From the NCBI RefSeq assembly GCF_012034245.1, contig NZ_JAATEO010000043.1, forward strand, positions 1-37,713: a stretch of DNA of 37,713 nt, in the 5' to 3' direction. The notes below the pieces were generated by a model, which was not told where the DNA came from, made no database searches, and worked only from the letters and a program-made list of their open reading frames with translations. This DNA is from Micromonospora thermarum. GTDB lineage: Bacteria; Actinomycetota; Actinomycetes; Mycobacteriales; Micromonosporaceae. Below are positions 7,794 to 14,628 of this stretch, in pieces. The number at the start of each line of letters is the position of its first letter. The stretch's first letter is position 1. The position numbers were made by a program, and so were the translations under genes.

Positions 7794-8201
7794 TCAGACC
7801 CGGCGACGCTTCGGCGGACGGCACCCGTTGTGCGGCTGCGGGGTCACGTCGGAGATCTGACCGACCTCCAGGCCCACGGCCTGCAGCGAACGGATGGCGG
7901 TCTCCCGGCCGGAGCCGGGGCCCTTGACGAACACGTCGACCTTGCGCATGCCGTGCTCCATCGCCCGACGCGCGGCGGCCTCGGCGGCCAGCTGCGCGGC
8001 GAACGGGGTCGACTTGCGGGAGCCCTTGAAGCCAACCTGGCCCGCGGAGGCCCAGGAGATGACCGCACCGGTCGGGTCCGTGATGGACACGATGGTGTTG
8101 TTGAAGGTGCTCTTGATGTGCGCCTGCCCGTGGGCGACGTTCTTGCGTTCCTTGCGCCGGACCTTCTTGACGGCGGCTCCGGCACGAGCCTTCGGTGGCA
8201 T
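7794..8201 (-). CDS. rpsK: 30S ribosomal protein S11
   Basis: S11 forms part of the 30S platform and contacts the mRNA near the E site. The 135-residue length is normal. Recognisable parts are the basic start with [11 protein letters not shown], the core [36 protein letters not shown] and the conserved end [16 protein letters not shown]. It starts at ATG 8201, 18 nt after rpsM, and rpsD follows after 14 nt, so the three are one transcription unit. Confidence 0.98.
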
Positions 8202-8219
8202 AAGTCTTCTGCGCTCCTA

Positions 8220-8600
8220 TTACTTCTTGCCGGGCTTCTTCTTGCCGGCGACGGTCCGCTTCGGGCCCTTGCGGGTACGGGCGTTGGTCCGCGTCCGCTG
8301 GCCACGAACCGGCAGACCCCGGCGGTGCCGGATGCCGGCGTAGCAGCCGATCTCGACCTTGCGGCGGATGTCCGCGGCGACCTCGCGGCGCAGGTCACCT
8401 TCAACCTTGTAGTTGGCCTCGATGTGGTCGCGGAGCTGCACGAGCTCCTCGTCCGTGAGGTCCCGGGCGCGCTTGTCCGGCGAGATGCCGGTGGCGGCGA
8501 GCGTCTCCAGGGCGCGGGTGCGACCCACGCCGAAGATGTAGGTGAGCGCGATCTCCATCCGCTTTTCGCGGGGGAGGTCCACGCCGACTAGACGTGCCAT
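8220..8600 (-). CDS. rpsM: 30S ribosomal protein S13
   Basis: S13 sits in the 30S head and contacts the P-site tRNA and the large subunit. It has 126 residues, the normal opening MARLVGVDLPREKR, the YIFGVGRTRA helix-turn segment, the GCYAGIRHRRGLPVRGQRT core and a lysine-rich tail (KGPKRTVAGKKKPGKK) that reaches the tRNA. It starts at ATG 8600 with GAGGAGT a few bases upstream. A 269-nt hairpin-rich gap separates it from rpmJ. Confidence 0.98.
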   Translation of the reverse strand: MARLVGVDLPREKRMEIALTYIFGVGRTRALETLAATGISPDKRARDLTDEELVQLRDHIEANYKVEGDLRREVAADIRRKVEIGCYAGIRHRRGLPVRGQRTRTNARTRKGPKRTVAGKKKPGKK

Positions 8601-8869
8601 GTGCGGGCGTACTCCTCGTGGTGTTCTGCGGAGGTGTGGACCCGTCCCACCCCGCTACCGACCGGCCCCTGTCCTTCCGGCGCCTGTCAGCGCCGGCGAC
8701 CGGGATCGGTCGCTGCCCGAGCGGGCCCCGGCCTCCGACCGGGGGTCGACCACGATGAGGTACGCGCTGCGCACTCCCGCGGCTGGGACGAGCATGTGAT
8801 GTGTTGTGTCTGGATCTGCGGCCCGGACCGGTTGTCGACCGGTCGCGGTGTCGCGACCGGCCGGACGGT
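8601..8869 (-). promoter_or_regulatory. Hairpin-rich gap between rpmJ and rpsM
   Basis: The longest gap inside the infA-truA unit (269 nt). No protein is supported in it. Read on the minus strand it holds, in order: a perfect 9-bp hairpin at 8839-8860 starting 9 nt after the rpmJ stop; an overlapping alternative pairing of two ACCGGT copies (8827-8832 and 8838-8843) that would exclude the first hairpin; a 7-bp hairpin GCGACCG/CGGTCGC; and a 7-bp hairpin at 8677-8696 (CCGGCGC/GCGCCGG). This is more structure than a spacer needs and suggests a regulated leader for rpsM-rpsK-rpsD. I see no convincing promoter. Confidence 0.45.
8839..8860 (-). terminator. Hairpin just after rpmJ
   Basis: CCGGTCGCG (8839-8847) pairs perfectly with CGCGACCGG (8852-8860) around a 4-nt loop. 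There is no U-tract. It competes with pairing between the ACCGGT repeats next to it, so it could be one state of a switch or simply a weak terminator. Confidence 0.45.
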
Positions 8870-8983
8870 TCAGCCCTGGCGCTGCTTGTGGCGCGGGTCG
8901 GTGCAGATGACCATGACCCGGCCGTGCCGGCGGATCACCCGGCACTTGTTGCAGATCCGCTTGACGCTCGGCTTGACCTTCAC
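8870..8983 (-). CDS. rpmJ: 50S ribosomal protein L36, zinc-binding form
   Basis: A 37-residue gene. L36 is the smallest large-subunit protein and binds 23S rRNA. The translation is VKVKPSVKRICNKCRV followed by IRRHGRVMVICTDPRHKQRQG. The zinc ligands C11, C14, C27 and H32 are all present, so it is the C+ form. GTG at 8983 has AAGG 5 nt upstream and gives the exact family length. An in-frame ATG at 9001 would add six residues but has no Shine-Dalgarno. It follows infA by 92 nt, the usual infA-rpmJ-rpsM order. Confidence 0.96.
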   Translation of the reverse strand: MKVKPSVKRICNKCRVIRRHGRVMVICTDPRHKQRQG

Positions 8984-9075
8984 GGTTGCCTTACTTCCCA
9001 TCTGGCCCGGCGACGCGGTGTTCGCGACTCCGGGCGACGAAGACGGACACGGGACTCACCCGGCCGCCGTCAGGC

Positions 9076-9297
9076 TTACTTGTAGCGGTAGACGATGCGC
9101 CCTCGGGTCAGGTCGTACGGCGAGAGTTCGACGACGACCCGGTCCTCCGGCAGGATGCGGATGTAGTGCTGCCGCATCTTGCCGCTGATGTGAGCCAGCA
9201 CCTTGTGACCGTTCGCGAGCTCCACACGGAACATGGCGTTCGGCAGGGGCTCGATGACCCGGCCCTCGATCTCGATGGCTCCGTCTTTTTTCGGCAT
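9076..9297 (-). CDS. infA: Translation initiation factor IF-1
   Basis: IF-1 binds the A site of the 30S subunit and helps IF-2 and IF-3 select the initiator tRNA. It is a single OB-fold of 73 residues: MPKKDGAIEIEGRVIEPLPN, then AMFRVELANGHKVLAHISGK and the conserved end YDLTRGRIVYRYK. The open frame runs back to 9423, but ATG at 9297 gives the standard protein and has GCGGAGGAC just upstream. It appears to have its own promoter 157 nt upstream, so it probably starts the infA-rpmJ-rpsM-rpsK-rpsD-rpoA-rplQ unit. Confidence 0.98.
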   Translation of the reverse strand: MPKKDGAIEIEGRVIEPLPNAMFRVELANGHKVLAHISGKMRQHYIRILPEDRVVVELSPYDLTRGRIVYRYK

Positions 9298-9453
9298 GTC
9301 CTCCGCTGTCCTGACGTCGGTTACTCCGGACGGCCCACAACGTCTTACACGGGATGACTGATCGAGATCAGATGGCCCGCGCCAGCCGCGGCTCCGACAC
9401 CCACCGAAGCGCAGGGTGGGCATGCCGGAGTGGACGCTGTGCGCCGATCAGAA
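9298..9453 (-). promoter_or_regulatory. infA leader
   Basis: About 150 nt of untranslated leader between the predicted infA promoter and ATG 9297. It contains a 6-bp hairpin (CCCACC 9400-9405 with GGTGGG 9415-9420) and an inverted repeat CTGATC-GA-GATCAG at 9357-9370. No ORF in it is convincing. Confidence 0.4.
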
Positions 9454-9483
9454 AGTGTACGCCCGCCTGCGCGCCGTCGCCAA
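9454..9483 (-). promoter_or_regulatory. Predicted sigma-70-type promoter of infA
   Basis: On the minus strand TTGGCG (9483-9478) is followed by 18 nt and TACACT (9459-9454). Both are close to the housekeeping consensus and TANNNT is kept. It lies just downstream of the 2TM gene and would give infA a leader of about 150 nt. Confidence 0.6.
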
Positions 9484-9528
9484 ACCGACCGCCCATTACC
9501 GGCGCTGCGAACAGAATGAACCGGACGT

Positions 9529-9813
9529 TCAGCCGGATTCGCCCGGAAGTTCCCTGGTCTCCCGCCGCGCGGCCCTCCGCTCCCGCTTGCGGGCCCGCTT
9601 CTCCCGCCGCCGCCGGCGGCGCCGCTCCCGCTCGGCCGCCCAGCGCGCCGGCTCCCCCGACGTGATCCCGAGCACAGTGCGGACCAGCAGCACCGCTCCC
9701 CACGGGCCCGCCACCCACCCGGGCCAGAAGTAGAGGACATCCCAGGCGAACAGCGACGTCACCGCCCAGATCGCCACCACGATCGGGACGACCTTCAGCC
9801 ACGGCTCCCACAC
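9529..9813 (-). CDS. 2TM-domain membrane protein (probable C-terminal half of a split DUF1707 protein)
   Basis: A 94-residue reading frame with two hydrophobic helices (about 5-25 and 30-50, with LFAWDVLYFWPGWVAGPWGAVLLV between and within them) and a strongly basic tail of Arg/Lys and Glu. This is the two-helix domain that normally follows a DUF1707 domain in one actinobacterial protein. Here the DUF1707 part is in another frame just upstream. In this frame codons continue upstream of the GTG at 9813 (reading PVVAGWLAEV) to a TGA at 9841-9843, and the GTG has no properly spaced Shine-Dalgarno. It is thus more likely a fragment of a frameshifted gene than an independent one. Function unknown; probably membrane-anchored. 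Confidence 0.55.
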   Translation of the reverse strand: MWEPWLKVVPIVVAIWAVTSLFAWDVLYFWPGWVAGPWGAVLLVRTVLGITSGEPARWAAERERRRRRRREKRARKRERRAARRETRELPGESG

Positions 9814-10121
9814 CTCCGCGAGCCACCCGGCGACGACCGGTCAGGCCCCGACGGCCGGCACCCCGGCCGGCCCGGTCGTCCCGACGGGCTCGGCCAGGGC
9901 GTTCCCGCCGAGGCCGCCGCGCCGGCCGGCGCCGGCAGGTCCGCGAGCAGCGCGTCGAGTTCGCCGTACGTGCGGGCGGCGTACGCCTGCTGGAGGCGCT
10001 CGTCGTACTCGTGCAGGTCCAGGCGCCCCTCGTCCACGGCCGTCCGCAACCGGTCGGCGACCGCCTGCCGGTCGGCGTCGGCGGCGCGCATCCCGTCCCG
10101 CCCCTGCATGCGTTCCAGCAT
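9795..10121 (-). CDS. DUF1707 domain protein (probable N-terminal half of a split gene)
   Basis: The first 55 residues or so are a clear DUF1707 domain: MRAADADRQAVADRLR, then EGRLDLHEYDERLQQAYAARTYGELDALLADLP. DUF1707 is a small helical actinobacterial domain, often fused to a membrane segment; its role is not established. After ADLPAPAG the frame turns into Pro/Ser/Arg-rich text that looks out of frame and stops at 9795, overlapping the 2TM frame by 19 nt. A single -1 shift between 9841 and 9813 would join the halves. Starts at 10121, 10109 or 10091 are all possible. It could be a pseudogene, an assembly error, or two coupled genes. Confidence 0.6.
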   Translation of the reverse strand: MLERMQGRDGMRAADADRQAVADRLRTAVDEGRLDLHEYDERLQQAYAARTYGELDALLADLPAPAGAAASAGTPWPSPSGRPGRPGCRPSGPDRSSPGGSRRCGSRG

Positions 10122-10218
10122 GCCACCGGCACGCCACCCGCCGCGATCAGCGGAGCCGGCCGGGTCAGGCCGGCGAACCGAGCCGGGCGGGGTCAGGCGA
10201 TCGGGAGCCGGGGCGAGG

Positions 10219-11064
10219 TCAGGCGGCCGGGGCCGGCTGGCGGGCGGTGACCAGGTCGCCGAGGCGCTCCCGGCCGCCGTCCGGGGCGGTGAGCACCCAC
10301 ACCCCGTCGGGCAGCAGCGCCATCGTGTGCTCGACGTGCACCGCCATCGACCGGTCCCGGGTCACCACGGTCCAGCCGTCGGCCAGCTCCACCGTACGGG
10401 GCGAGCCCAGGGTGATCATCGGCTCGATGGCGAGGGCCATGCCCGGCACCAGCCGGGGCCCCTTGCCCGGGCGCCCGTGGTTGAGCACGTGCGGGTCCTG
10501 GTGCATCTCGGTGCCGATGCCGTGGCCGCCGTACCCGTCGACGATGCCGTACCGCCCGGCCTTGCGGACCGCCGTCTCGACGGCGTGGGAGATGTCGGTG
10601 AGCCGGCCCTTGCCACTGGCAGCGCCGCGGGCGGCCGCGGCGATGCCGGCCCACATCGCGTCCTCGGCGACCGCGGCCATCGTCAGCAGCGCCGGGTCCA
10701 CCTCGCCGACGCCGACGGTGATCGCCGCGTCGCCGTGCCAGCCGTCCAGTACGGCGCCGCAGTCGATCGAGATGAGGTCGCCGTCCCGGAGCACCTGCCT
10801 GGGCGACGGGATGGCGTGCACCACCTGCTCGTTGACGGAGGAGCAGATCGAGGCGGGGAAGCCGTGGTAGCCCTTGAAGGAGGGGATCGCCCCGGCCTCG
10901 CGGATGGTCGACTCGGCGATGGCGTCCAGGTCGGCGGTGCTGACGCCGGGCGCGACGGCCTCGCGCATCCGGCGCAGCGCCTCGGCCACCACCAGCCCCG
11001 CGGCCCGCATCTTCTCGATCTGGTCAGGGGTCTTCAGCTGGATGTCCAGCTGGGGACGGCGCAT
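10219..11064 (-). CDS. map: Methionine aminopeptidase, type I
   Basis: Map removes the N-terminal methionine from new proteins when the second residue is small. The 281-residue protein has the pita-bread fold's five metal ligands: D101 (ISIDCGA), D112 (HGDAA), H181 (GGHGIG), E214 (AIEPM) and E245 (VEHTM), plus the active-site H83. There is no N-terminal zinc-finger extension. It follows adk by 76 nt, with a hairpin in the gap, in the usual secY-adk-map order. It starts at ATG 11064. Confidence 0.97.
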   Translation of the reverse strand: MRRPQLDIQLKTPDQIEKMRAAGLVVAEALRRMREAVAPGVSTADLDAIAESTIREAGAIPSFKGYHGFPASICSSVNEQVVHAIPSPRQVLRDGDLISIDCGAVLDGWHGDAAITVGVGEVDPALLTMAAVAEDAMWAGIAAAARGAASGKGRLTDISHAVETAVRKAGRYGIVDGYGGHGIGTEMHQDPHVLNHGRPGKGPRLVPGMALAIEPMITLGSPRTVELADGWTVVTRDRSMAVHVEHTMALLPDGVWVLTAPDGGRERLGDLVTARQPAPAA

Positions 11065-11087
11065 CGGTCGTTACCTTTCCTGCCGAA

Positions 11088-11117
11088 GAGCGGGGCACGC
11101 TGTCGCGTACCCCGCTC
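11088..11117 (-). terminator. Hairpin between adk and map
   Basis: An 8-bp stem GAGCGGGG/CCCCGCTC, one mismatch, then a 4-bp stem ACGC/GCGT around the loop TGTC. It starts 23 nt after the adk stop and has no U-tract. Likely an attenuator or a stabilising 3' structure, because map is expected to be co-transcribed. Confidence 0.55.
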
Positions 11118-11140
11118 CTCGCACTCTATCCACCAGGGGG

Positions 11141-11794
11141 TCAGCCGCCGTAGGAACGCAGGGCGTCGATGGCGCGGACGGTGACGTCCTCCACCGGCCC
11201 CGTGGCGTCGATCCCCACGAGCTTGCCCTGGGCGCCGTAGTAGTCGACCAGCGGCGCGGTCTTGTCGGCGTACTCCCGCAGACGGGTGGCGATGGTCTCC
11301 GGCTTGTCGTCGTCCCGCTGGAACAGCTCGGCGCCGCACCGGTCGCAGATGCCCTCGCGCGTGGTGGCGTCGAACTCCACGTGCCAGATCTTGCCGCAGC
11401 CCCGGCAGGTGCGCCGGCCGGAGAGCCGCCGGATCACCTCGTCGTCGTCGACGACCAGCTCCAGCACCAGGTCCAGTGCGGTGCCGAGGTCCGCGAGGAG
11501 CTTGTCCAGCGCGGCGGCCTGCGGCGTCGTACGCGGGAAGCCGTCGAGCAGGAAGCCCTCGCTGGCGTCCGGCTCGGCGAGCCGGTCCCGCACCATGTTG
11601 ATGGTCACCTCGTCCGGCACCAGCTCGCCGGCGTCCATGTACCGCTTCGCCTCGACGCCGAGCGGGGTGCCCTGCGACACGTTGGAGCGGAAGATGTCTC
11701 CGGTCGAGATCTTCGGCACCGCGAGGTGCGCGGCGATGAACTCCGCCTGCGTGCCCTTGCCCGCCCCCGGCGGGCCAACCAGAACGAGTCGCAT
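11141..11794 (-). CDS. adk: Adenylate kinase with zinc-binding lid
   Basis: Adenylate kinase interconverts 2 ADP and ATP + AMP. The P-loop is GPPGAGKGT at 8-16; the AMP-binding region has STGDIFR, and FLLDGFPRT is conserved. The lid carries four cysteines, C130, C133, C150 and C153, the zinc-binding long form found in Gram-positive lineages. The length is 217 residues. Its ATG at 11794 directly abuts the secY TAG stop (TAGATG), so translation is probably coupled to secY. Confidence 0.98.
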   Translation of the reverse strand: MRLVLVGPPGAGKGTQAEFIAAHLAVPKISTGDIFRSNVSQGTPLGVEAKRYMDAGELVPDEVTINMVRDRLAEPDASEGFLLDGFPRTTPQAAALDKLLADLGTALDLVLELVVDDDEVIRRLSGRRTCRGCGKIWHVEFDATTREGICDRCGAELFQRDDDKPETIATRLREYADKTAPLVDYYGAQGKLVGIDATGPVEDVTVRAIDALRSYGG

Positions 11795-13123
11795 CTACCG
11801 CAGGAACCCTTCGTAGTTCCGCTGCATCAGTTGGCTCTCGATCTGCTTGGTCGTCTCCAGACCGACGCCGACCATGATCAGCACAGCGGTGCCGCCGAAC
11901 GGGAAGTTCAGGTACTGCTGCTTGTCCAGCCAGATGAAGAAGAAGTTCGGCAGGATCGAGATGACGCCCAGGTAGAGAGCACCCGGCAGGGTGATCCGGC
12001 TGAGGATGAAGTCCAGGTAGTCGGCGGTCGGCTTGCCGGGGCGGATCCCCGGCACGAAGCCGCCGTACTTCTTCATGTTGTCCGCGACCTCGGTCGGGTT
12101 GAACGTGATCGAGACGTAGAAGTACGTGAAGAAGATGATCAGCAGGAAGTAGACCGAGATGTAGATCGGGCTGGTCGGGTCGACCAGGTTGTTCTGGATC
12201 CACGCCTGGGTCTTGCCGGGGTCCGTCTGGTCGAAGAACTGCAGGGCCAGCTGCGGCAGGTAGAGCAGCGACGAGCCGAAGATCACCGGGATGACACCGG
12301 CCTGGTTGACCTTGAGCGGGATGTAGGTCGAGGTGCCGCCGTACATCCGCCGGCCGATCATCCGCTTGGCGTACTGCACCGGGATCCGGCGCTGCGCCTG
12401 CTCGATGAAGGTGACCGCGGTGATGACGACCAGGACCAGCGCGATGACCAGGAGGAACTTGCCCCACCCGCCGGTCTGCTTGATCTGCCAACCCTCGCTG
12501 GGGAGACGGGCGGCGATCGAGGTGAAGATCAGCACCGACATGCCGTTGCCGACGCCCCGGTCGGTGATCAGCTCGCCGAGCCACATCACCACGCCGGTGC
12601 CGGCGGTCATCGTCATGACCAGGATGGTCAGGGTCAGCCAGTCCGGGATGCCCGTCCCCTCGGGGATGATCGGGAACTGGTCGCACTGGTTGTTGAAGAG
12701 CTGACCGGAGCGGGCGAGGGCGACGAACGCCGACGCCTGCAGGACACCCAGCCCCAGGGTCAGGTAGCGGGTGTACTGGGTGATCTTCGCCTGGCCGGCC
12801 TGGCCCTCCTTGCGGAGCTGCTCCAGCCGCGGGATCACCACGGTCAGCAACTGCAGGATGATCGACGCGGTGATGTAGGGCATGATGCCCAGCGCGAAGA
12901 CCGACAGCTGCAGCAGCGCCCCACCCGAGAACAGGTTGAGCAGGTTCAGCACGCCCGTGGAGCCGTTCTCCAGGGTGTCGAGGCACTTCTGCACGTTGCC
13001 GTACGAGACGCCCGGGCTCGGCAGCGTGGCGCCGAGCCGGTAGATCGCGATGATGCCTACTGTGAACAGCAGCTTCTTGCGCAGGTCAGGCGTACGGAAC
13101 GCACTGAGAAAGGCGGACAGCAA
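11795..13123 (-). CDS. secY: Preprotein translocase subunit SecY
   Basis: SecY is the channel of the general secretion machinery in the cytoplasmic membrane. The 442-residue protein has ten hydrophobic helices. Landmarks are FRTPDLRKKLLFT at the N-terminus, the plug and TM2 region with LLNLFSGGALLQLSVFALGI, MPYITASIILQLL, and the cytoplasmic loop with FVPGIRPGKPTADYL, which binds SecA and ribosomes. The start is TTG at 13123, 6 nt after a perfect AGGAGG; no ATG or GTG fits. It follows a strong terminator and a promoter-like region, so secY-adk-map may be a separate unit from the spc operon. Confidence 0.97.
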   Translation of the reverse strand: MLSAFLSAFRTPDLRKKLLFTVGIIAIYRLGATLPSPGVSYGNVQKCLDTLENGSTGVLNLLNLFSGGALLQLSVFALGIMPYITASIILQLLTVVIPRLEQLRKEGQAGQAKITQYTRYLTLGLGVLQASAFVALARSGQLFNNQCDQFPIIPEGTGIPDWLTLTILVMTMTAGTGVVMWLGELITDRGVGNGMSVLIFTSIAARLPSEGWQIKQTGGWGKFLLVIALVLVVITAVTFIEQAQRRIPVQYAKRMIGRRMYGGTSTYIPLKVNQAGVIPVIFGSSLLYLPQLALQFFDQTDPGKTQAWIQNNLVDPTSPIYISVYFLLIIFFTYFYVSITFNPTEVADNMKKYGGFVPGIRPGKPTADYLDFILSRITLPGALYLGVISILPNFFFIWLDKQQYLNFPFGGTAVLIMVGVGLETTKQIESQLMQRNYEGFLR

Positions 13124-13300
13124 CTTCTTCCTCCTGCGCGAGGCGGGCCGCCGGTGGTCCCTGGCGGATCGGGGTGGCCGGGCGAGCGCCCGAAATCCAT
13201 GGCTGGGATGGGACTCTAACAGTCCGCTCCCGGTCCGGGCAGGTGCGCCCGGCTACATAAACCGCTTCCGATATTACCGGGCGCACACGGCCCAGGTAGA
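13124..13300 (-). promoter_or_regulatory. secY promoter region and leader
   Basis: This gap between the rplO terminator and secY holds the most AT-rich bases of the area. Candidate -10 boxes on the minus strand are TAATAT (13276-13271) and TAGAGT (13218-13213). Neither has a good -35 box at 16-18 nt (TGCCCG is the best for the second). A real promoter here is likely but the exact one is not resolved. No gene is supported. Confidence 0.45.
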
Positions 13301-13344
13301 CCATGGCGCCCGCCAGTTGACGGACAACTGGGCGGGCGCCATGG
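13301..13344 (-). terminator. Strong hairpin after rplO
   Basis: The strongest structure in the window: 14 bp (13301-13314 with 13331-13344), a single bulged base, then 5 bp (AGTTG/CAACT) around an ACGGA loop. It starts 12 nt after the rplO stop on the minus strand. It has no U-run, but its length makes it the likely end of the S10-spc transcript. Confidence 0.75.
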
Positions 13345-13355
13345 GTCGTGCAGCC

Positions 13356-13799
13356 TTACAGCTCGGTGACCGAGCCACCGGCGGCGGTGATCTTCTCCTT
13401 GGCCGACGCACTGAACGCGTGCGCCGAGACCTGGAGCGCCACCCCACCGAGGTCGCCGGTGCCGAGCACCTTGACCGGCTGGCCCTTGCGGACCGCGCCG
13501 GCCTCGACCAGCTCGACCGGACCGACCTGGCCGCCGTTCGGGAACAGCTCGGCGAGCCGGTCCAGGTTGACGACCTGGAAGGTCACCTTGAACTTGTTCT
13601 TGAAGCCCTTCAACTTCGGCAGGCGCATGTGGATGGGCATCTGCCCACCCTCGAACGCCGCCGAGATGTTCTTGCGGGCCTTCGAGCCCTTGGTACCACG
13701 GCCGGCGGTCTTGCCCTTGGAGCCCTCACCGCGACCCACGCGGGTCTTCGCGGTCTTGGCACCGGGCGCCGGACGCAGGTGGTGGACCTTGATCGTCAT
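13356..13799 (-). CDS. rplO: 50S ribosomal protein L15
   Basis: L15 binds 23S rRNA late in large-subunit assembly. The start is MTIKVHHLRPAPGAKTAKTR followed by a Gly/Lys-rich segment (VGRGEGSKGKTAGRGTKG) and the conserved FEGGQMPIHMRLPKLKGF. The length is 147 residues. The frame is open upstream to 14048, but ATG 13799 overlaps the rpmD stop by one base (TAATG) and gives the normal protein. It is the last gene before the strong hairpin. Confidence 0.98.
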   Translation of the reverse strand: MTIKVHHLRPAPGAKTAKTRVGRGEGSKGKTAGRGTKGSKARKNISAAFEGGQMPIHMRLPKLKGFKNKFKVTFQVVNLDRLAELFPNGGQVGPVELVEAGAVRKGQPVKVLGTGDLGGVALQVSAHAFSASAKEKITAAGGSVTEL

Positions 13800-13981
13800 T
13801 ACTCGACCTCCTCGACCTTCACGAGGTGGTTGACCGTGAAGATCATGCCGCGGATCTCCGGACGGTCCTCCTTGACCACCACGTCGTTGATCCGCTTGAG
13901 GCCGAGCGAACGCAGCGAGTGACGCTGGTTCTGCTTGGCCCCGATCTCGGACCGGACCTGGGTGACCTTCAGGCGAGCCAT
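13799..13981 (-). CDS. rpmD: 50S ribosomal protein L30
   Basis: A 60-residue protein: MARLKVTQVRSEIGAKQNQ, then the LRSLGLKRINDVVVKED block and the MIFTVNHLVKVEEV end, all typical of bacterial L30. ATG at 13981 overlaps the rpsE TGA by one base (TGATG). The stop overlaps the start of rplO in the same way, so three genes are chained by one-base overlaps and probably translated by re-initiation. Confidence 0.98.
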   Translation of the reverse strand: MARLKVTQVRSEIGAKQNQRHSLRSLGLKRINDVVVKEDRPEIRGMIFTVNHLVKVEEVE

Positions 13982-14595
13982 CAGGACGCCACCTCCGCCC
14001 GCGACGCCAGCATGGCGGCCGGCGCGACGTCCTCGACCGGCAGACCACGGCGGGCGGCGACGGCCTCGGGGGACTCCAGCCCCTTCAGCGCTGCCACGGT
14101 GGCGTGCACGATGTTGATCGGGTTCGACGAACCGAGGCTCTTGGAGAGCACGTCGTGGATACCCGCGCACTCCAGCACGGCGCGGACCGGCCCACCGGCG
14201 ATGACACCCGTACCGGCCGAGGCCGGCTTGAGCAGCACGACGCCGGCGGCGTCCTCGCCCTGCACCGGGTGCGGGATCGACTGGCCGATCCGCGGCACCT
14301 TGAAGAAGTGCTTCTTGGCCTCCTCGACACCCTTGGCGATCGCCGCGGGCACCTCCTTGGCCTTTCCGTAGCCCACGCCGACGGTGCCGTCGCCGTCGCC
14401 CACGATCACCAGGGCGGTGAAGCTGAAGCGACGACCACCCTTCACGACCTTGGCGACGCGGTTGATCGCGACGACCCGCTCGAGGTGCGGGGTCTTCTCG
14501 ACGGGCGCGTTTCCGCGGCCGCCCTCACGGCGGTTGTCGCGGCGACCACCCTCGTTGCCACCGGACCCGCCGCCACGGCGCTGTTGACCTGGCAT
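13981..14595 (-). CDS. rpsE: 30S ribosomal protein S5
   Basis: S5 sits at the mRNA entry and helps decoding accuracy. The 204-residue protein has a Gly/Arg/Asn-rich N-terminal extension (about 1-30) typical of actinobacteria, then the double-stranded RNA-binding-like domain (VVAINRVAKVVKGGRRFSF) and the S5 C-terminal domain (IPHPVQGEDAAGVVLLKPA). ATG 14595 has AAGGAAGG 6 nt upstream. Confidence 0.98.
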   Translation of the reverse strand: MPGQQRRGGGSGGNEGGRRDNRREGGRGNAPVEKTPHLERVVAINRVAKVVKGGRRFSFTALVIVGDGDGTVGVGYGKAKEVPAAIAKGVEEAKKHFFKVPRIGQSIPHPVQGEDAAGVVLLKPASAGTGVIAGGPVRAVLECAGIHDVLSKSLGSSNPINIVHATVAALKGLESPEAVAARRGLPVEDVAPAAMLASRAEVAS

Positions 14596-14628
14596 CAGCA
14601 GCCTTCCTTATCTCTCGTGACGGGGTTT

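Noticed and set aside
8601..9188. Plus-strand frames across the rpmJ-rpsM gap and rpmJ itself
   Set aside because: They are opposite a clear L36 gene, show Arg/Pro-rich shadow composition and have no Shine-Dalgarno.
9298..9423. A longer infA starting at 9423, and longer forms of rpoA, rplO, rpmD, rplF, rplX, rpsG and tuf
   Set aside because: Each extension lacks family similarity and overlaps the upstream gene or its control region; internal starts give standard N-termini and mostly have good ribosome-binding sites.
9800..9845. Programmed -1 frameshifting as an explanation for the split DUF1707/2TM gene
   Set aside because: No X-XXY-YYZ slippery heptamer is visible in the region where the shift would have to occur, and no matching downstream structure stands out.
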